DNA from: Legionella genomosp. 1 | GTDB lineage: Bacteria; Pseudomonadota; Gammaproteobacteria; Legionellales; Legionellaceae | NCBI GenBank assembly: GCA_945865355.1 | Contig: CAMBDN010000095.1 | Location: 1 to 8,865, forward strand | Direction: 5' to 3' | DNA: 8,865 nt | Shown here: piece after piece, positions 1 through 6,658 of the stretch | How positions within the stretch are numbered: the stretch's first letter is position 1 | Layout: every line of letters begins with the position of its first letter | Program-made: the position numbers and the translations under genes | Notes under the pieces: generated by a model | Seen by the model: the letters and a program-made list of their open reading frames with translations, nothing else | Told to the model about the DNA's origin: nothing | Database searches by the model: none

Positions 1-80
1 ATCAGGTAGCCGATGAGGTGTGTGATAATATACCGGCTTGTTGCCCTTATAAGTTTTTGATCATTGGTAAATACCCATAA
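1..80 (+). CDS. Possible 3' end of an unidentified gene entering from the left
   Basis: The third + frame is open from the window edge to a TAA at 78-80, while the other two + frames stop within the first 16 bases. The 25 readable residues (starting QVADEV, ending FLIIGKYP) match nothing I recognise. So short an open stretch can occur by chance, so this is only a candidate. If real, the gene is convergent with the peptide synthetase at 279-3602. The next frame-mate ATG lies one codon after the stop (at 84), so the two pieces could also be one broken gene. Confidence 0.25.
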   Translation, partial: QVADEVCDNIPACCPYKFLIIGKYP

Positions 81-87
81 CCAATGA
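61..87. repeat. 8-bp perfect inverted repeat
   Basis: TCATTGGT at 61-68 is the exact reverse complement of ACCAATGA at 80-87, with an 11-base A/T-rich spacer. There is no T-run on either side, so it is not a convincing intrinsic terminator. It covers the stop codon of the left-edge frame and the ATG of the small frame at 84, so in RNA it would hide that start codon. Its function is unknown. Confidence 0.4.
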
Positions 88-263
88 CAGAGAAAACAAA
101 AAACAGACAAAAGAAAATAAAGCACAGTCATTACCAGTTTTGGTTCAAAACCAAAGTTGGTAAAAAGAGTAAAAAAAGTAAAATTAGCGATGTTGGCGAT
201 TATGCCAATCATGCTAAAACGAAAAAATTGAATCCACGTGAGCGGGAGTTTATTAAAGGGTAA
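84..263 (+). CDS. Small lysine-rich hypothetical protein (59 aa), weakly supported
   Basis: ATG at 84 opens a 59-codon frame ending in TAA at 261-263. The product would be very basic: 16 lysines and 3 arginines among 59 residues, mostly in the first two thirds, with one aromatic cluster (YQFWF, residues 17-21). There is no signal peptide, membrane segment or domain I can name. No Shine-Dalgarno sequence precedes the ATG, an in-frame TAA lies one codon upstream, and the start falls inside an inverted repeat. It is too short for translation statistics to help. It could be a real small protein, the tail of a gene broken by the TAA at 78-80, or chance. It is convergent with the synthetase; the stop codons are 15 bases apart. 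Confidence 0.3.
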   Translation: MTEKTKNRQKKIKHSHYQFWFKTKVGKKSKKSKISDVGDYANHAKTKKLNPREREFIKG

Positions 264-278
264 CAGGCGTATCATTGA

Positions 279-3200
279 TTAAGTCCGTAAAAGAGTGTCA
301 TGAGTTGAATGGATCGCCGCAACCGGATGGTTATGCGTCGGCTTTCTCTCTAAGCAAAGATTCTCCACTATGTCCTGGCCTAACTGTTGGCGAAAGGACT
401 CATTTAAATTGCCCGATATAACTAAATAAGGTGTATTCGAGCTCTCATTTTCCGTCAAACAAATATCTAAGACATTTCGGGTTGTGGATAAATTGTACTT
501 ATAAATCTTGGTTTTTAAAATTTGAAATCCGAATAAATTCGTATTGGTATTCGGAGTGATGAAATTATTTAAAATATTTACATTAATCATGAAGCGTTGC
601 TGGGTTAACTTATTTAATCGGCCATACATCTCAAGCATCTTGGTATTTAATGCAGATTTTTTAAAAAGTGAAGCATACGCTGTGGTGAATTGTTTAATAA
701 AATAGTTTTTGATAAATTTATGTTGCTGACTGTTGTTTAAACATGCAATTTTAACCATGCTTGAACAGGCCTGGTGCGATTCGGTTACAATTCGAGATTG
801 TTGTATGTTCTTGGCTTGCTCAATTAAATCCAGAGGAGCATTAATATCCATTTTAATTGGATCAAGACGCATAAAGCAGCCAATCATTTTATCAAAAGCA
901 TCATCATCGCGCATTGAGCGAATGATATTTATCAGTACGTTATTATTATTAAGGTCGCCCGTTCTCTTTTTTAACGATAGCCCAATAGCAGCGCACAGGA
1001 TATCTGTGATACTTAGATGATATTTAGAGCATTTTTTTTGTACGGCTTTTAAAACCTCCTTGGGTAGCTCAAGATAGGTAGAATAAGATTCGTCCTGCTT
1101 AATGTTTTTAATGATCTCGGCTGTTGGGAAGGTAACGAAATCGGTATTGTGCAAATAGGTTTCCCAAAAGCCGATGTCCTTATCAATCTGTTGATTGATT
1201 GAGTTTCGCTCATAGTGCACATAGTTTTTGTACTGTGGGAGCCCAATAACGCTAGGTGTTAGGGTATCATTTCTATAAAGTAAGTAACCTTTTGAAAGTT
1301 CAGAAAATAATAGGGCTTCTGATGCATCGTCAAAAACGAGATGCGGTATGCTAAATTGCAACTCCGAGACATTTTCTTCAAGATAAAATAATCTGACTAC
1401 CATCATTGGGGCGTCTTTTTTCCATGGGTAGTGGTGTAGAAGTGTATTTAGGGAATTGGATAATATCGTCTCGCGCTCATTTTCTGAATAAGAGCGTAAG
1501 TCTTTCTCATCAATGTTGAAAATAACATTCTCTTTTAAACACTGAGCTGGTGAAAACTTTGAGACACGATAAGATAATACTTGATGGGTTTTAAATAGAT
1601 ATTCGAAGGCAAAGTTCAGTGCAGTGATATCTAGCTTTCCAGAAATTCGTCGCTTAGTAATAATATTTAGTTTTTTAGTTTGGGGCTCAAAAATACTAGA
1701 AAGCCAAAATAAAAATTGGAAGTCACTGAGAGGTATTACGGTTGATGGGTTAAATACAATGCTTGTGGCTGAATTGCTTTTTACAATATCTTCAGCTGAT
1801 TCGACAATTAGAGCCAGTTCCTTGACGGTAGGGCTCTCGTATAAATTTTCTAATTTAATTTTTTTGTTTAAATTTTGTTGAATTTTTAGAATAATACGTG
1901 CAGCTGTTAAAGAGTGACCACCTAGCTCAAAAAAATTGGCGTTAACATCTAATTTTTCACCATGAAAATTATCACTCCAAATGTCAATTAACGTTTGTTC
2001 GACAACAGAGGTTGGTTTCTTGGTTGCTTTATTTACTGGATGTGCTGCGGTGGCCAATGCCTTTTTATCCAATTTCCCATTTGCAGTTAAGGGGAACGTT
2101 TCTAGCATCACAAAACTTGAGGGGATCATGTAATCGACTAATCGTCGTCTTAAGTAATGACGTAAATCATTACTAGTAGGAATAACTTTCATGTCCTTCG
2201 GGGTAAAATAGGCAACCAACTGCTTGTCATCACCATTTGTTTCGCGGACCAGTACAACAATATCTTTAATCTGTGGGTGGTAACCCAGGCAGTCCTCTAC
2301 CTCACCTAATTCAATGCGATATCCCCGTATTTTTACTTGGTCGTCGACTCTGCGAATGAACTCCATTTTTCCATCGGGCAATTGGCGACACAAATCACCC
2401 GTTTTATACCACTTGATGTCGTTTTTTTTCAGTTGAGTAAACTGTTTGGCTGTTAATTCGGCTTGATTTAAATAGCCTCGCGCTAAGCATGGGCCACTAA
2501 TGTACAACTCACCCACCTCTCCAACTTCAGGTGGTTCATGGGTTTCACTCTGAAGGAGACACTCCATGTTTGTTCCTGGTGTACCAATGGGTGCAGAGAT
2601 CCCGAGGTGGTGAACATTGTCGTGTGATATCTTAAATTGAGTGACCGCTACAGTCGTCTCAGTCGGACCATATTCATTAAATAGATGATGTTTAGGGTAG
2701 ATATCTAGCCAGTGAATGCAGTCTATGGTGAGCAAATTCTCACCACCCAAGATAACCGATTGTAAGTCTTCTAGAGTAATCGAATATTTCTTTGCATCTT
2801 GTACCAGCAATTTGAAATAACTGGGTGTTATTTTGATGAGGTTAATTTTGTATTGATTAAGATGGCGAAGATAATTTTGTGTATTCATTTTAATTTCTTC
2901 GGGACAAATCACAACTTGTAGATTTAGAGCAAGGGCTGCGACAGATGATGTGATCGCCATATCAAAAATAAAATTCGATGAAAAGTCGATACGATCTTGC
3001 GACTGACAGCCACAATACTGTCCAAACCATTTAATATAATTAACCAAGCTTTTATGTTCGATTAAAACGCCTTTGGGGCGTCCGGTGGAGCCTGAGGTAT
3101 AAATGACATAAGCTAAATTCTCGGGGCCAGCAATCGGCGTAGGATTCGCGGAGGGAAAGGTATTAATGTTCTGCCATTGGGTATCAAGCATTATTTTTTT

Positions 3201-3602
3201 GCCTTGATAAAGAGAAAATTTATCAACAGTGGCGGCTTGGGTAATGAGTATGGGCGCCTTGGTATCATCAAGAATATACATTAACCGTTCATCGGGTTGT
3301 GTTTCATCCAATGGAACATACGCACAGCCTGCCTTTAAAACACCCATTACAGCGATGAATAGCTCCATGGAGCGAGGAAGGGATATGGCGATGAATGACT
3401 CGCGCGGTATCTGCAGTTTTATTAGGTAGTGAGCCAGTTGATTGGCCCGACGATTTAGTTCTCCATAGCTAAGGCTATCACCTGCAAAACGAACAGCGAT
3501 TTGGTCCGGGTTGTGTTCTGCACCATCTTCGAAAAGTGAATGCATGGTCAGGGCATTGAGTAATGTTTGATGGGTGTTTTGCGGGTTTGATGACAACAAC
3601 AT
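279..3602 (-). CDS. Single-module non-ribosomal peptide synthetase (A-T-C), predicted to load asparagine
   Basis: This 1107-residue enzyme would activate an amino acid as its adenylate, load it on a phosphopantetheine arm and condense it with an acceptor. The adenylation domain (about 20-518) shows all core motifs: LKAGCAYVPLD (89-99), YTSGSTGRPKG (168-178), NEYGPTE (309-315), GELYISG (364-370), YKTGDL (399-404), the QVKIRGYRIELGEVE block (422-436) and NGKLDK with Lys510. The carrier domain (about 532-605) has LGGHS with the arm-bearing Ser564. A full-length condensation domain (about 620-1085) follows, with C1-like SDFQFLFWL (626-634), a variant active site PHLVFDD (753-759) keeping the second His (His754) and the Asp (Asp758), and C5-like IGCFMRLDP (907-915). 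There is no upstream condensation domain, epimerase or thioesterase. Aligned by hand to GrsA, the specificity residues read D-M-T-K-I-G-E-V-A-K, close to asparagine codes. GAGGG lies 5 bases before the ATG. No partner synthetase, phosphopantetheinyl transferase or exporter is in the window. The gene diverges from gyrB. Confidence 0.93.
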   Translation of the reverse strand: MLLSSNPQNTHQTLLNALTMHSLFEDGAEHNPDQIAVRFAGDSLSYGELNRRANQLAHYLIKLQIPRESFIAISLPRSMELFIAVMGVLKAGCAYVPLDETQPDERLMYILDDTKAPILITQAATVDKFSLYQGKKIMLDTQWQNINTFPSANPTPIAGPENLAYVIYTSGSTGRPKGVLIEHKSLVNYIKWFGQYCGCQSQDRIDFSSNFIFDMAITSSVAALALNLQVVICPEEIKMNTQNYLRHLNQYKINLIKITPSYFKLLVQDAKKYSITLEDLQSVILGGENLLTIDCIHWLDIYPKHHLFNEYGPTETTVAVTQFKISHDNVHHLGISAPIGTPGTNMECLLQSETHEPPEVGEVGELYISGPCLARGYLNQAELTAKQFTQLKKNDIKWYKTGDLCRQLPDGKMEFIRRVDDQVKIRGYRIELGEVEDCLGYHPQIKDIVVLVRETNGDDKQLVAYFTPKDMKVIPTSNDLRHYLRRRLVDYMIPSSFVMLETFPLTANGKLDKKALATAAHPVNKATKKPTSVVEQTLIDIWSDNFHGEKLDVNANFFELGGHSLTAARIILKIQQNLNKKIKLENLYESPTVKELALIVESAEDIVKSNSATSIVFNPSTVIPLSDFQFLFWLSSIFEPQTKKLNIITKRRISGKLDITALNFAFEYLFKTHQVLSYRVSKFSPAQCLKENVIFNIDEKDLRSYSENERETILSNSLNTLLHHYPWKKDAPMMVVRLFYLEENVSELQFSIPHLVFDDASEALLFSELSKGYLLYRNDTLTPSVIGLPQYKNYVHYERNSINQQIDKDIGFWETYLHNTDFVTFPTAEIIKNIKQDESYSTYLELPKEVLKAVQKKCSKYHLSITDILCAAIGLSLKKRTGDLNNNNVLINIIRSMRDDDAFDKMIGCFMRLDPIKMDINAPLDLIEQAKNIQQSRIVTESHQACSSMVKIACLNNSQQHKFIKNYFIKQFTTAYASLFKKSALNTKMLEMYGRLNKLTQQRFMINVNILNNFITPNTNTNLFGFQILKTKIYKYNLSTTRNVLDICLTENESSNTPYLVISGNLNESFRQQLGQDIVENLCLERKPTHNHPVAAIHSTHDTLLRT

Positions 3603-3623
3603 TTTCTCCCTCTAAAATTTCAG

Positions 3624-3661
3624 TAGGATAAATAGAAACATTAATTGTCAATTTTATCCTA
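3624..3661. repeat. 9-bp perfect inverted repeat in the synthetase promoter, candidate operator
   Basis: TAGGATAAA at 3624-3632 and TTTATCCTA at 3653-3661 are exact reverse complements separated by 20 bases. Read on the - strand, the arms flank a TTGACA box and one arm overlaps each candidate -10 of the synthetase gene. A repressor or activator dimer could bind here. The spacer is too long for a stable hairpin, and no T-run suggests termination. Confidence 0.4.
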
Positions 3662-3680
3662 AAAAAATCATAATATTCAA
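3625..3680 (-). promoter_or_regulatory. Candidate promoters of the peptide synthetase gene
   Basis: Two sigma-70-like arrangements can be read on the - strand. The distal one is TTGAAT (3675-3680), an 18-base spacer and TAAAAT (3651-3656, five of six consensus bases). The proximal one is a perfect TTGACA (3646-3651), a short 15-base spacer and TATCCT (3625-3630, four of six). Either would leave a leader of roughly 20-45 bases before the ATG at 3602. The sequence alone does not decide between them. Confidence 0.4.
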
Positions 3681-3714
3681 CGCATTATCAATTATATAAA
3701 CCAAGGCGGAATGA

Positions 3715-3723
3715 TGGTATAAT
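3715..3723 (+). promoter_or_regulatory. gyrB promoter, extended -10
   Basis: TGGTATAAT is a perfect -10 hexamer (TATAAT, 3718-3723) preceded by the TGn extension. No good -35 lies 16-18 bases upstream (TATAAA at 3695-3700 is the best), which fits an extended -10 promoter. Transcription would begin near 3730, leaving a leader of about 36 bases that carries AAGGA (3754-3758) 7 bases before the gyrB ATG. Confidence 0.6.
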
Positions 3724-3765
3724 AACAGCCATTTCAGCCACCTAATTTGGCACAAGGACACCCTA

Positions 3766-6183
3766 ATGAGCGTTGACACCAGCTATGATTCGACCAATAT
3801 CAAAGTTTTAAAGGGTCTGGATGCAGTGAGAAAGCGTCCGGGTATGTATATTGGTGATACGGACGATGGCACTGGCTTGCACCACATGGTCTTTGAGGTG
3901 GTGGATAACTCTATCGATGAGGCCTTAGCAGGCCATTGCCATGAAATTAAAGTGACGATTCATGCCGATGAATCCATTACCGTAAGAGATGATGGTCGTG
4001 GAATTCCTGTTGATATTCATAAAGAAGAGGGACGATCTGCGGCTGAAGTGATCATGACCATCTTGCATGCTGGCGGAAAATTTGATGACAACTCCTATAA
4101 GGTCTCAGGGGGCTTACATGGCGTCGGTGTTTCTGTCGTTAATGCCCTTTCTGCTGAGTTACACTTAACCATTTGCCGTTACGGCAAGGTTTATGAACAA
4201 CATTACCGACATGGCGTGCCTGATGCGCCGATAGCGATTACCGGTGAGGCCGAAGCCACTGGTACGCAAATTTGGTTTAAGCCCAGTGCTGAAACGTTTA
4301 CGAATATCGAGTTTCACTACGACATTTTAACCAAGCGTTTGCGAGAGTTATCTTTTCTTAATTCAGGCGTTTGTATCCATTTGCTTGATGAGCGCACAGA
4401 AAAGCAAGATACGTTTCGTTATGAAGGTGGTATTAAGGCCTTTGTTGAGCATTTAAATCGCAACAAAGTTCCTGTCATACCGACTGTGTTTTCCATGTGT
4501 GGTGAAAAAGACAATATCGTTGTTGAGTTGGCCATGCAGTGGAACGATTCTTACCAGGAAAATCTTTTTTGTTTTACCAATAATATCCCGCAACGAGATG
4601 GTGGTACGCATCTTGCCGGTTTTCGTTCGGCCCTCACACGTACATTGAACAACTACATTGAGAGCGAAGGCTATGCAAAAAAGGCAAAAATTGCAACCAT
4701 TGGCGATGATGCTCGAGAGGGATTAACAGCGGTCTTATCGGTCAAAGTATCGGATCCTAAATTTTCATCGCAGACGAAGGATAAGCTGGTTTCATCGGAA
4801 GTCAAAGCAGCGGTTGAATCCCTGGTCGCCGAAAAATTAAATGATTATTTGTTGGAAAATCCGGCCGTCGCAAAAGCTATCGTGGGTAAAATGATTGATG
4901 CGGCTAGAGCCCGAGAGGCGGCTAGACGCGCGCGTGATATGACGCGGCGTAAAGGCGCATTAGATATTGCAGGATTACCCGGTAAATTAGCCGATTGCCA
5001 GGAAAAAGATCCGGCTCTCTCCGAGCTCTACATCGTTGAGGGTGATTCGGCGGGAGGTTCTGCGAAACAAGGGCGCGATCGTAAGTTCCAAGCTATTCTA
5101 CCGTTAAAGGGAAAAATCCTTAATGTTGAGAAAGCACGTTTCGATAAAATGTTATCTTCACAAGAGGTAGCGACATTAATCACGGCTCTTGGTTGTGGCA
5201 TTGGTCCTGACGAATATGATCCTGATAAAGTCCGTTACCATCGTATCATCATCATGACTGACGCGGATGTTGATGGTTCACATATCCGTACATTACTTCT
5301 CACCTTTTTTTACCGACAAACGCGCGAATTAATTGAGCGAGGGTATATTTATATTGCCCAACCGCCCTTATATAAAGTAAAGCAAGGGAAACAAGAGCAA
5401 TATGTTAAAGATGATGATGCACTGTATGCGTTGTTAACACAAAATGCATTAGATGGCGCTAATTTTTATCCCGCCAAGGATGCGCCGGCCATTTCAGCCA
5501 CAGCTTTAGGTGATTTGGTGCATCAATTTCGTCGGGTCGAAAAGATCGTTAAACGCCATGCCCGTCGATATCACCCCGAAATTATAAAACGAATGGCTCA
5601 CATGCCATTACTGCAGCAGGCTGATTTTGCCTCCCATGAAATCGTCAGTGATTGGGCCAATAAACTGCATTTAAGTATTCAGAACGTTATTAGTAAAACG
5701 CAGAAATTTGCGGTGGATGTGATTCATAAAGAAGAAGAGGGATACTATGTTCCACGGGTGATCCTTACCCAGCATGGCATGGATAACCCCATTGTATTAA
5801 ACCAAGAGTTGTTTCTCTCTAAAGACTATAAAGAGTTGGTGAGCCTCGGTTCAAAACTACATCATTTGGTAGAAGAAGGAGCTATTATCAAACGAGGTGA
5901 AAAGTCACTTGCGGTCGCTAATTTTGAACAAGCACTCAACTGGCTGATGGAAGAAGCAAAGCGTGGGCAAGGCATTCAACGGTATAAAGGTTTGGGAGAA
6001 ATGAATCCTGAACAGTTATGGGAAACGACGATGGATCCCGAAGTGCGTCGAATGCTGCAAGTAAAAATTGAAGATGCAGTCGCTGCGGATGAAATTTTTA
6101 CTACGCTAATGGGTGATCAAGTTGAACCAAGGCGCGATTTTATTGAAACCAATGCGTTAGAAGCTGAGAATATAGATATTTAG
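3766..6183 (+). CDS. gyrB: DNA gyrase subunit B
   Basis: GyrB is the ATPase subunit of DNA gyrase (A2B2), which introduces negative supercoils in the cytoplasm. The 805 residues match the long gammaproteobacterial form (E. coli, 804), including the inserted segment within the TOPRIM half. The GHKL ATPase has catalytic Glu44 and Asn48 in EVVDNS, DDGRGIP (75-81) and GGLHGVGVSVVNALS (115-129). The transducer has QTKDK (336-340) with Lys338. The TOPRIM domain has EGDSAGG (Glu425) and DADVDG (Asp499, Asp501, Asp503) for metal binding. The C-terminal block QRYKGLGEMNPEQLWETTM (738-756) is typical. The positions equivalent to E. coli Asp426 and Lys447, where quinolone-resistance changes occur, are the usual Asp427 and Lys448. 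The start is supported by AAGGA 7 bases upstream and by the conserved N terminus. Its usual neighbour recF is absent on the left; a divergent peptide synthetase lies there instead. Confidence 0.99.
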   Translation: MSVDTSYDSTNIKVLKGLDAVRKRPGMYIGDTDDGTGLHHMVFEVVDNSIDEALAGHCHEIKVTIHADESITVRDDGRGIPVDIHKEEGRSAAEVIMTILHAGGKFDDNSYKVSGGLHGVGVSVVNALSAELHLTICRYGKVYEQHYRHGVPDAPIAITGEAEATGTQIWFKPSAETFTNIEFHYDILTKRLRELSFLNSGVCIHLLDERTEKQDTFRYEGGIKAFVEHLNRNKVPVIPTVFSMCGEKDNIVVELAMQWNDSYQENLFCFTNNIPQRDGGTHLAGFRSALTRTLNNYIESEGYAKKAKIATIGDDAREGLTAVLSVKVSDPKFSSQTKDKLVSSEVKAAVESLVAEKLNDYLLENPAVAKAIVGKMIDAARAREAARRARDMTRRKGALDIAGLPGKLADCQEKDPALSELYIVEGDSAGGSAKQGRDRKFQAILPLKGKILNVEKARFDKMLSSQEVATLITALGCGIGPDEYDPDKVRYHRIIIMTDADVDGSHIRTLLLTFFYRQTRELIERGYIYIAQPPLYKVKQGKQEQYVKDDDALYALLTQNALDGANFYPAKDAPAISATALGDLVHQFRRVEKIVKRHARRYHPEIIKRMAHMPLLQQADFASHEIVSDWANKLHLSIQNVISKTQKFAVDVIHKEEEGYYVPRVILTQHGMDNPIVLNQELFLSKDYKELVSLGSKLHHLVEEGAIIKRGEKSLAVANFEQALNWLMEEAKRGQGIQRYKGLGEMNPEQLWETTMDPEVRRMLQVKIEDAVAADEIFTTLMGDQVEPRRDFIETNALEAENIDI

Positions 6184-6319
6184 GAATGTAGGCGTTATTT
6201 TGTGCAGTGATGCTTAGAAATGGAAATAGCCAAAAAGAGATTAGGTGAGTCCGCGCTTCCGGCTCATCAATGTATAATCAATTAGGGCTTGATTTATTGC
6301 TTGTGGTTATTTTTATGGG

Positions 6320-6342
6320 AAAAAATGCCGCATCCATGCGGC
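6320..6342 (-). terminator. Intrinsic terminator of the small RNA
   Basis: GCCGCA and TGCGGC (6327-6342) form a perfect G/C-rich six-pair stem around a TGGA loop on the - strand (seven pairs if the loop is reduced to two bases). One base later the - strand runs into six T residues (+ strand A-run 6320-6325). The T-run exists only on the - strand, so this does not terminate gyrB; it ends a transcript coming from the hfq side. Confidence 0.8.
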
Positions 6343-6409
6343 TAAGCCTAATCCGTTGCTTTAAGTCCTTTTCTTCGACATCCTGTCAGACAATCCCTGT
6401 CATCCCTCG
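6320..6409 (-). ncRNA. RsmY/RsmZ-type CsrA-sequestering small RNA (candidate)
   Basis: Seen: a - strand transcript of about 90 bases is delimited by a promoter (-10 at 6416-6421) and an intrinsic terminator (6320-6342). It contains six GGA motifs (+ strand TCC at 6333, 6352, 6366, 6381, 6394 and 6403). Two are in small hairpins with GACA/TGTC stems, at 6377-6387 (loop GGA) and 6389-6401 (loop GGGAT). One is in a 10-base loop closed by AAGC/GCTT (6344-6361), and one is the TGGA loop of the terminator hairpin. Known: Rsm/Csr RNAs titrate CsrA through GGA in loops, are transcribed under GacA/LetA, and end in a strong terminator. Inferred: this is a LetA-controlled CsrA antagonist. The exact 5' end is estimated from the -10. 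It could instead be an unrelated RNA with chance GGAs, but the coincidence of all the parts makes that less likely. No primary-sequence match to a named Rsm RNA was checked. Confidence 0.72.
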
Positions 6410-6415
6410 AATCTA

Positions 6416-6443
6416 AGTATAACGTTTTCACAATCGGTGTCAT
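6416..6443 (-). promoter_or_regulatory. Sigma-70-like promoter of the small RNA
   Basis: On the - strand, ATGACA (6438-6443, five of six -35 bases) is followed by a 16-base spacer and TATACT (6416-6421, five of six -10 bases). The predicted first base is near 6409, just before the first GGA motif. No start codon with a ribosome binding site follows, consistent with a non-coding transcript. Confidence 0.65.
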
Positions 6444-6466
6444 GATGGTGACGTCTGAATCTATTG

Positions 6467-6480
6467 TAAGAAATATCTCA
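6467..6480. promoter_or_regulatory. LetA/GacA-type response-regulator box
   Basis: TAAGAAATATCTCA matches the Legionella LetA motif TNAGAAATTTCTNA at 11 of its 12 fixed positions. The preceding bases make TGTAAG, a perfect left half of the GacA/UvrY motif. The box lies about 25 bases upstream of the -35 of the - strand small RNA and roughly 60-70 bases from its predicted start, a sensible activator position. It is also about 100 bases upstream of the candidate hfq -10. In Legionella this motif is known upstream of rsmY and rsmZ. The consensus is quoted from memory. Confidence 0.65.
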
Positions 6481-6562
6481 ATGTTGTCTATGTACTCTCT
6501 CCTATGTGAAAATTATGGCTTAAAAGAGTGGCTCTGTAATACAACGATTGAAACGGTCTCTT

Positions 6563-6629
6563 AGGTGTTGAATAGCCTGCTAAAGTTTTATTCGATACGG
6601 CCGACAACCTATTCAGGTGTTGTTGCCTG
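6563..6629 (+). repeat. Imperfect direct repeat AGGTGTTG-n-GCCTG upstream of hfq
   Basis: AGGTGTTG occurs at 6563-6570 and 6615-6622, each followed shortly by GCCTG (6575-6579 and 6625-6629). The copies are 52 bases apart, close to five helical turns, and each has AGG/CCT arms. The first abuts the candidate hfq -10 and the second forms the leader hairpin. They may be paired protein sites; no factor can be named. Confidence 0.35.
6578..6586 (+). promoter_or_regulatory. Candidate hfq promoter, extended -10
   Basis: TGCTAAAGT reads as a TGn extension plus TAAAGT (four of six -10 bases), with no good -35 at the right distance. The C before the hexamer and weak -35 would also fit a stationary-phase sigma factor (RpoS). 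Transcription would start near 6593, giving a leader of about 65 bases. Alternative promoters further upstream are not excluded. Confidence 0.35.
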
Positions 6630-6631
6630 AA
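6612..6631 (+). promoter_or_regulatory. Hairpin in the hfq 5' leader
   Basis: TTCAGG (6612-6617) pairs with CCTGAA (6626-6631) around an 8-base loop, followed by an A-rich stretch and then AAGGAG (6647-6652), 6 bases before the hfq ATG. The hairpin leaves the ribosome site free and has no T-run, so it is not a terminator. It could stabilise the leader or be a protein or RNA contact. Confidence 0.4.
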
Positions 6632-6658
6632 AAATAAAAACTATAAAAGGAGTAGGCA

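Noticed and set aside
6245..6266. GTGAGTC/GGCTCAT stem downstream of gyrB
   Set aside because: It needs two G-U pairs, has a 9-base loop and no T-run.
6271..6278. TGTATAAT as a promoter after gyrB
   Set aside because: The hexamer is perfect but there is no -35 at 16-18 bases, the TG is one base too close, and nothing downstream needs it.
6276..6294. AATCAA/TTGATT six-pair hairpin after gyrB, a possible gyrB terminator
   Set aside because: The stem is entirely A/T-rich apart from one G-C pair on each arm, and the following T-rich stretch is interrupted by G and C, so termination cannot be supported.
6315..6419. 34-codon + strand open frame beginning at ATG 6315
   Set aside because: It has no ribosome site, and it is explained by the antisense small-RNA unit on the other strand.
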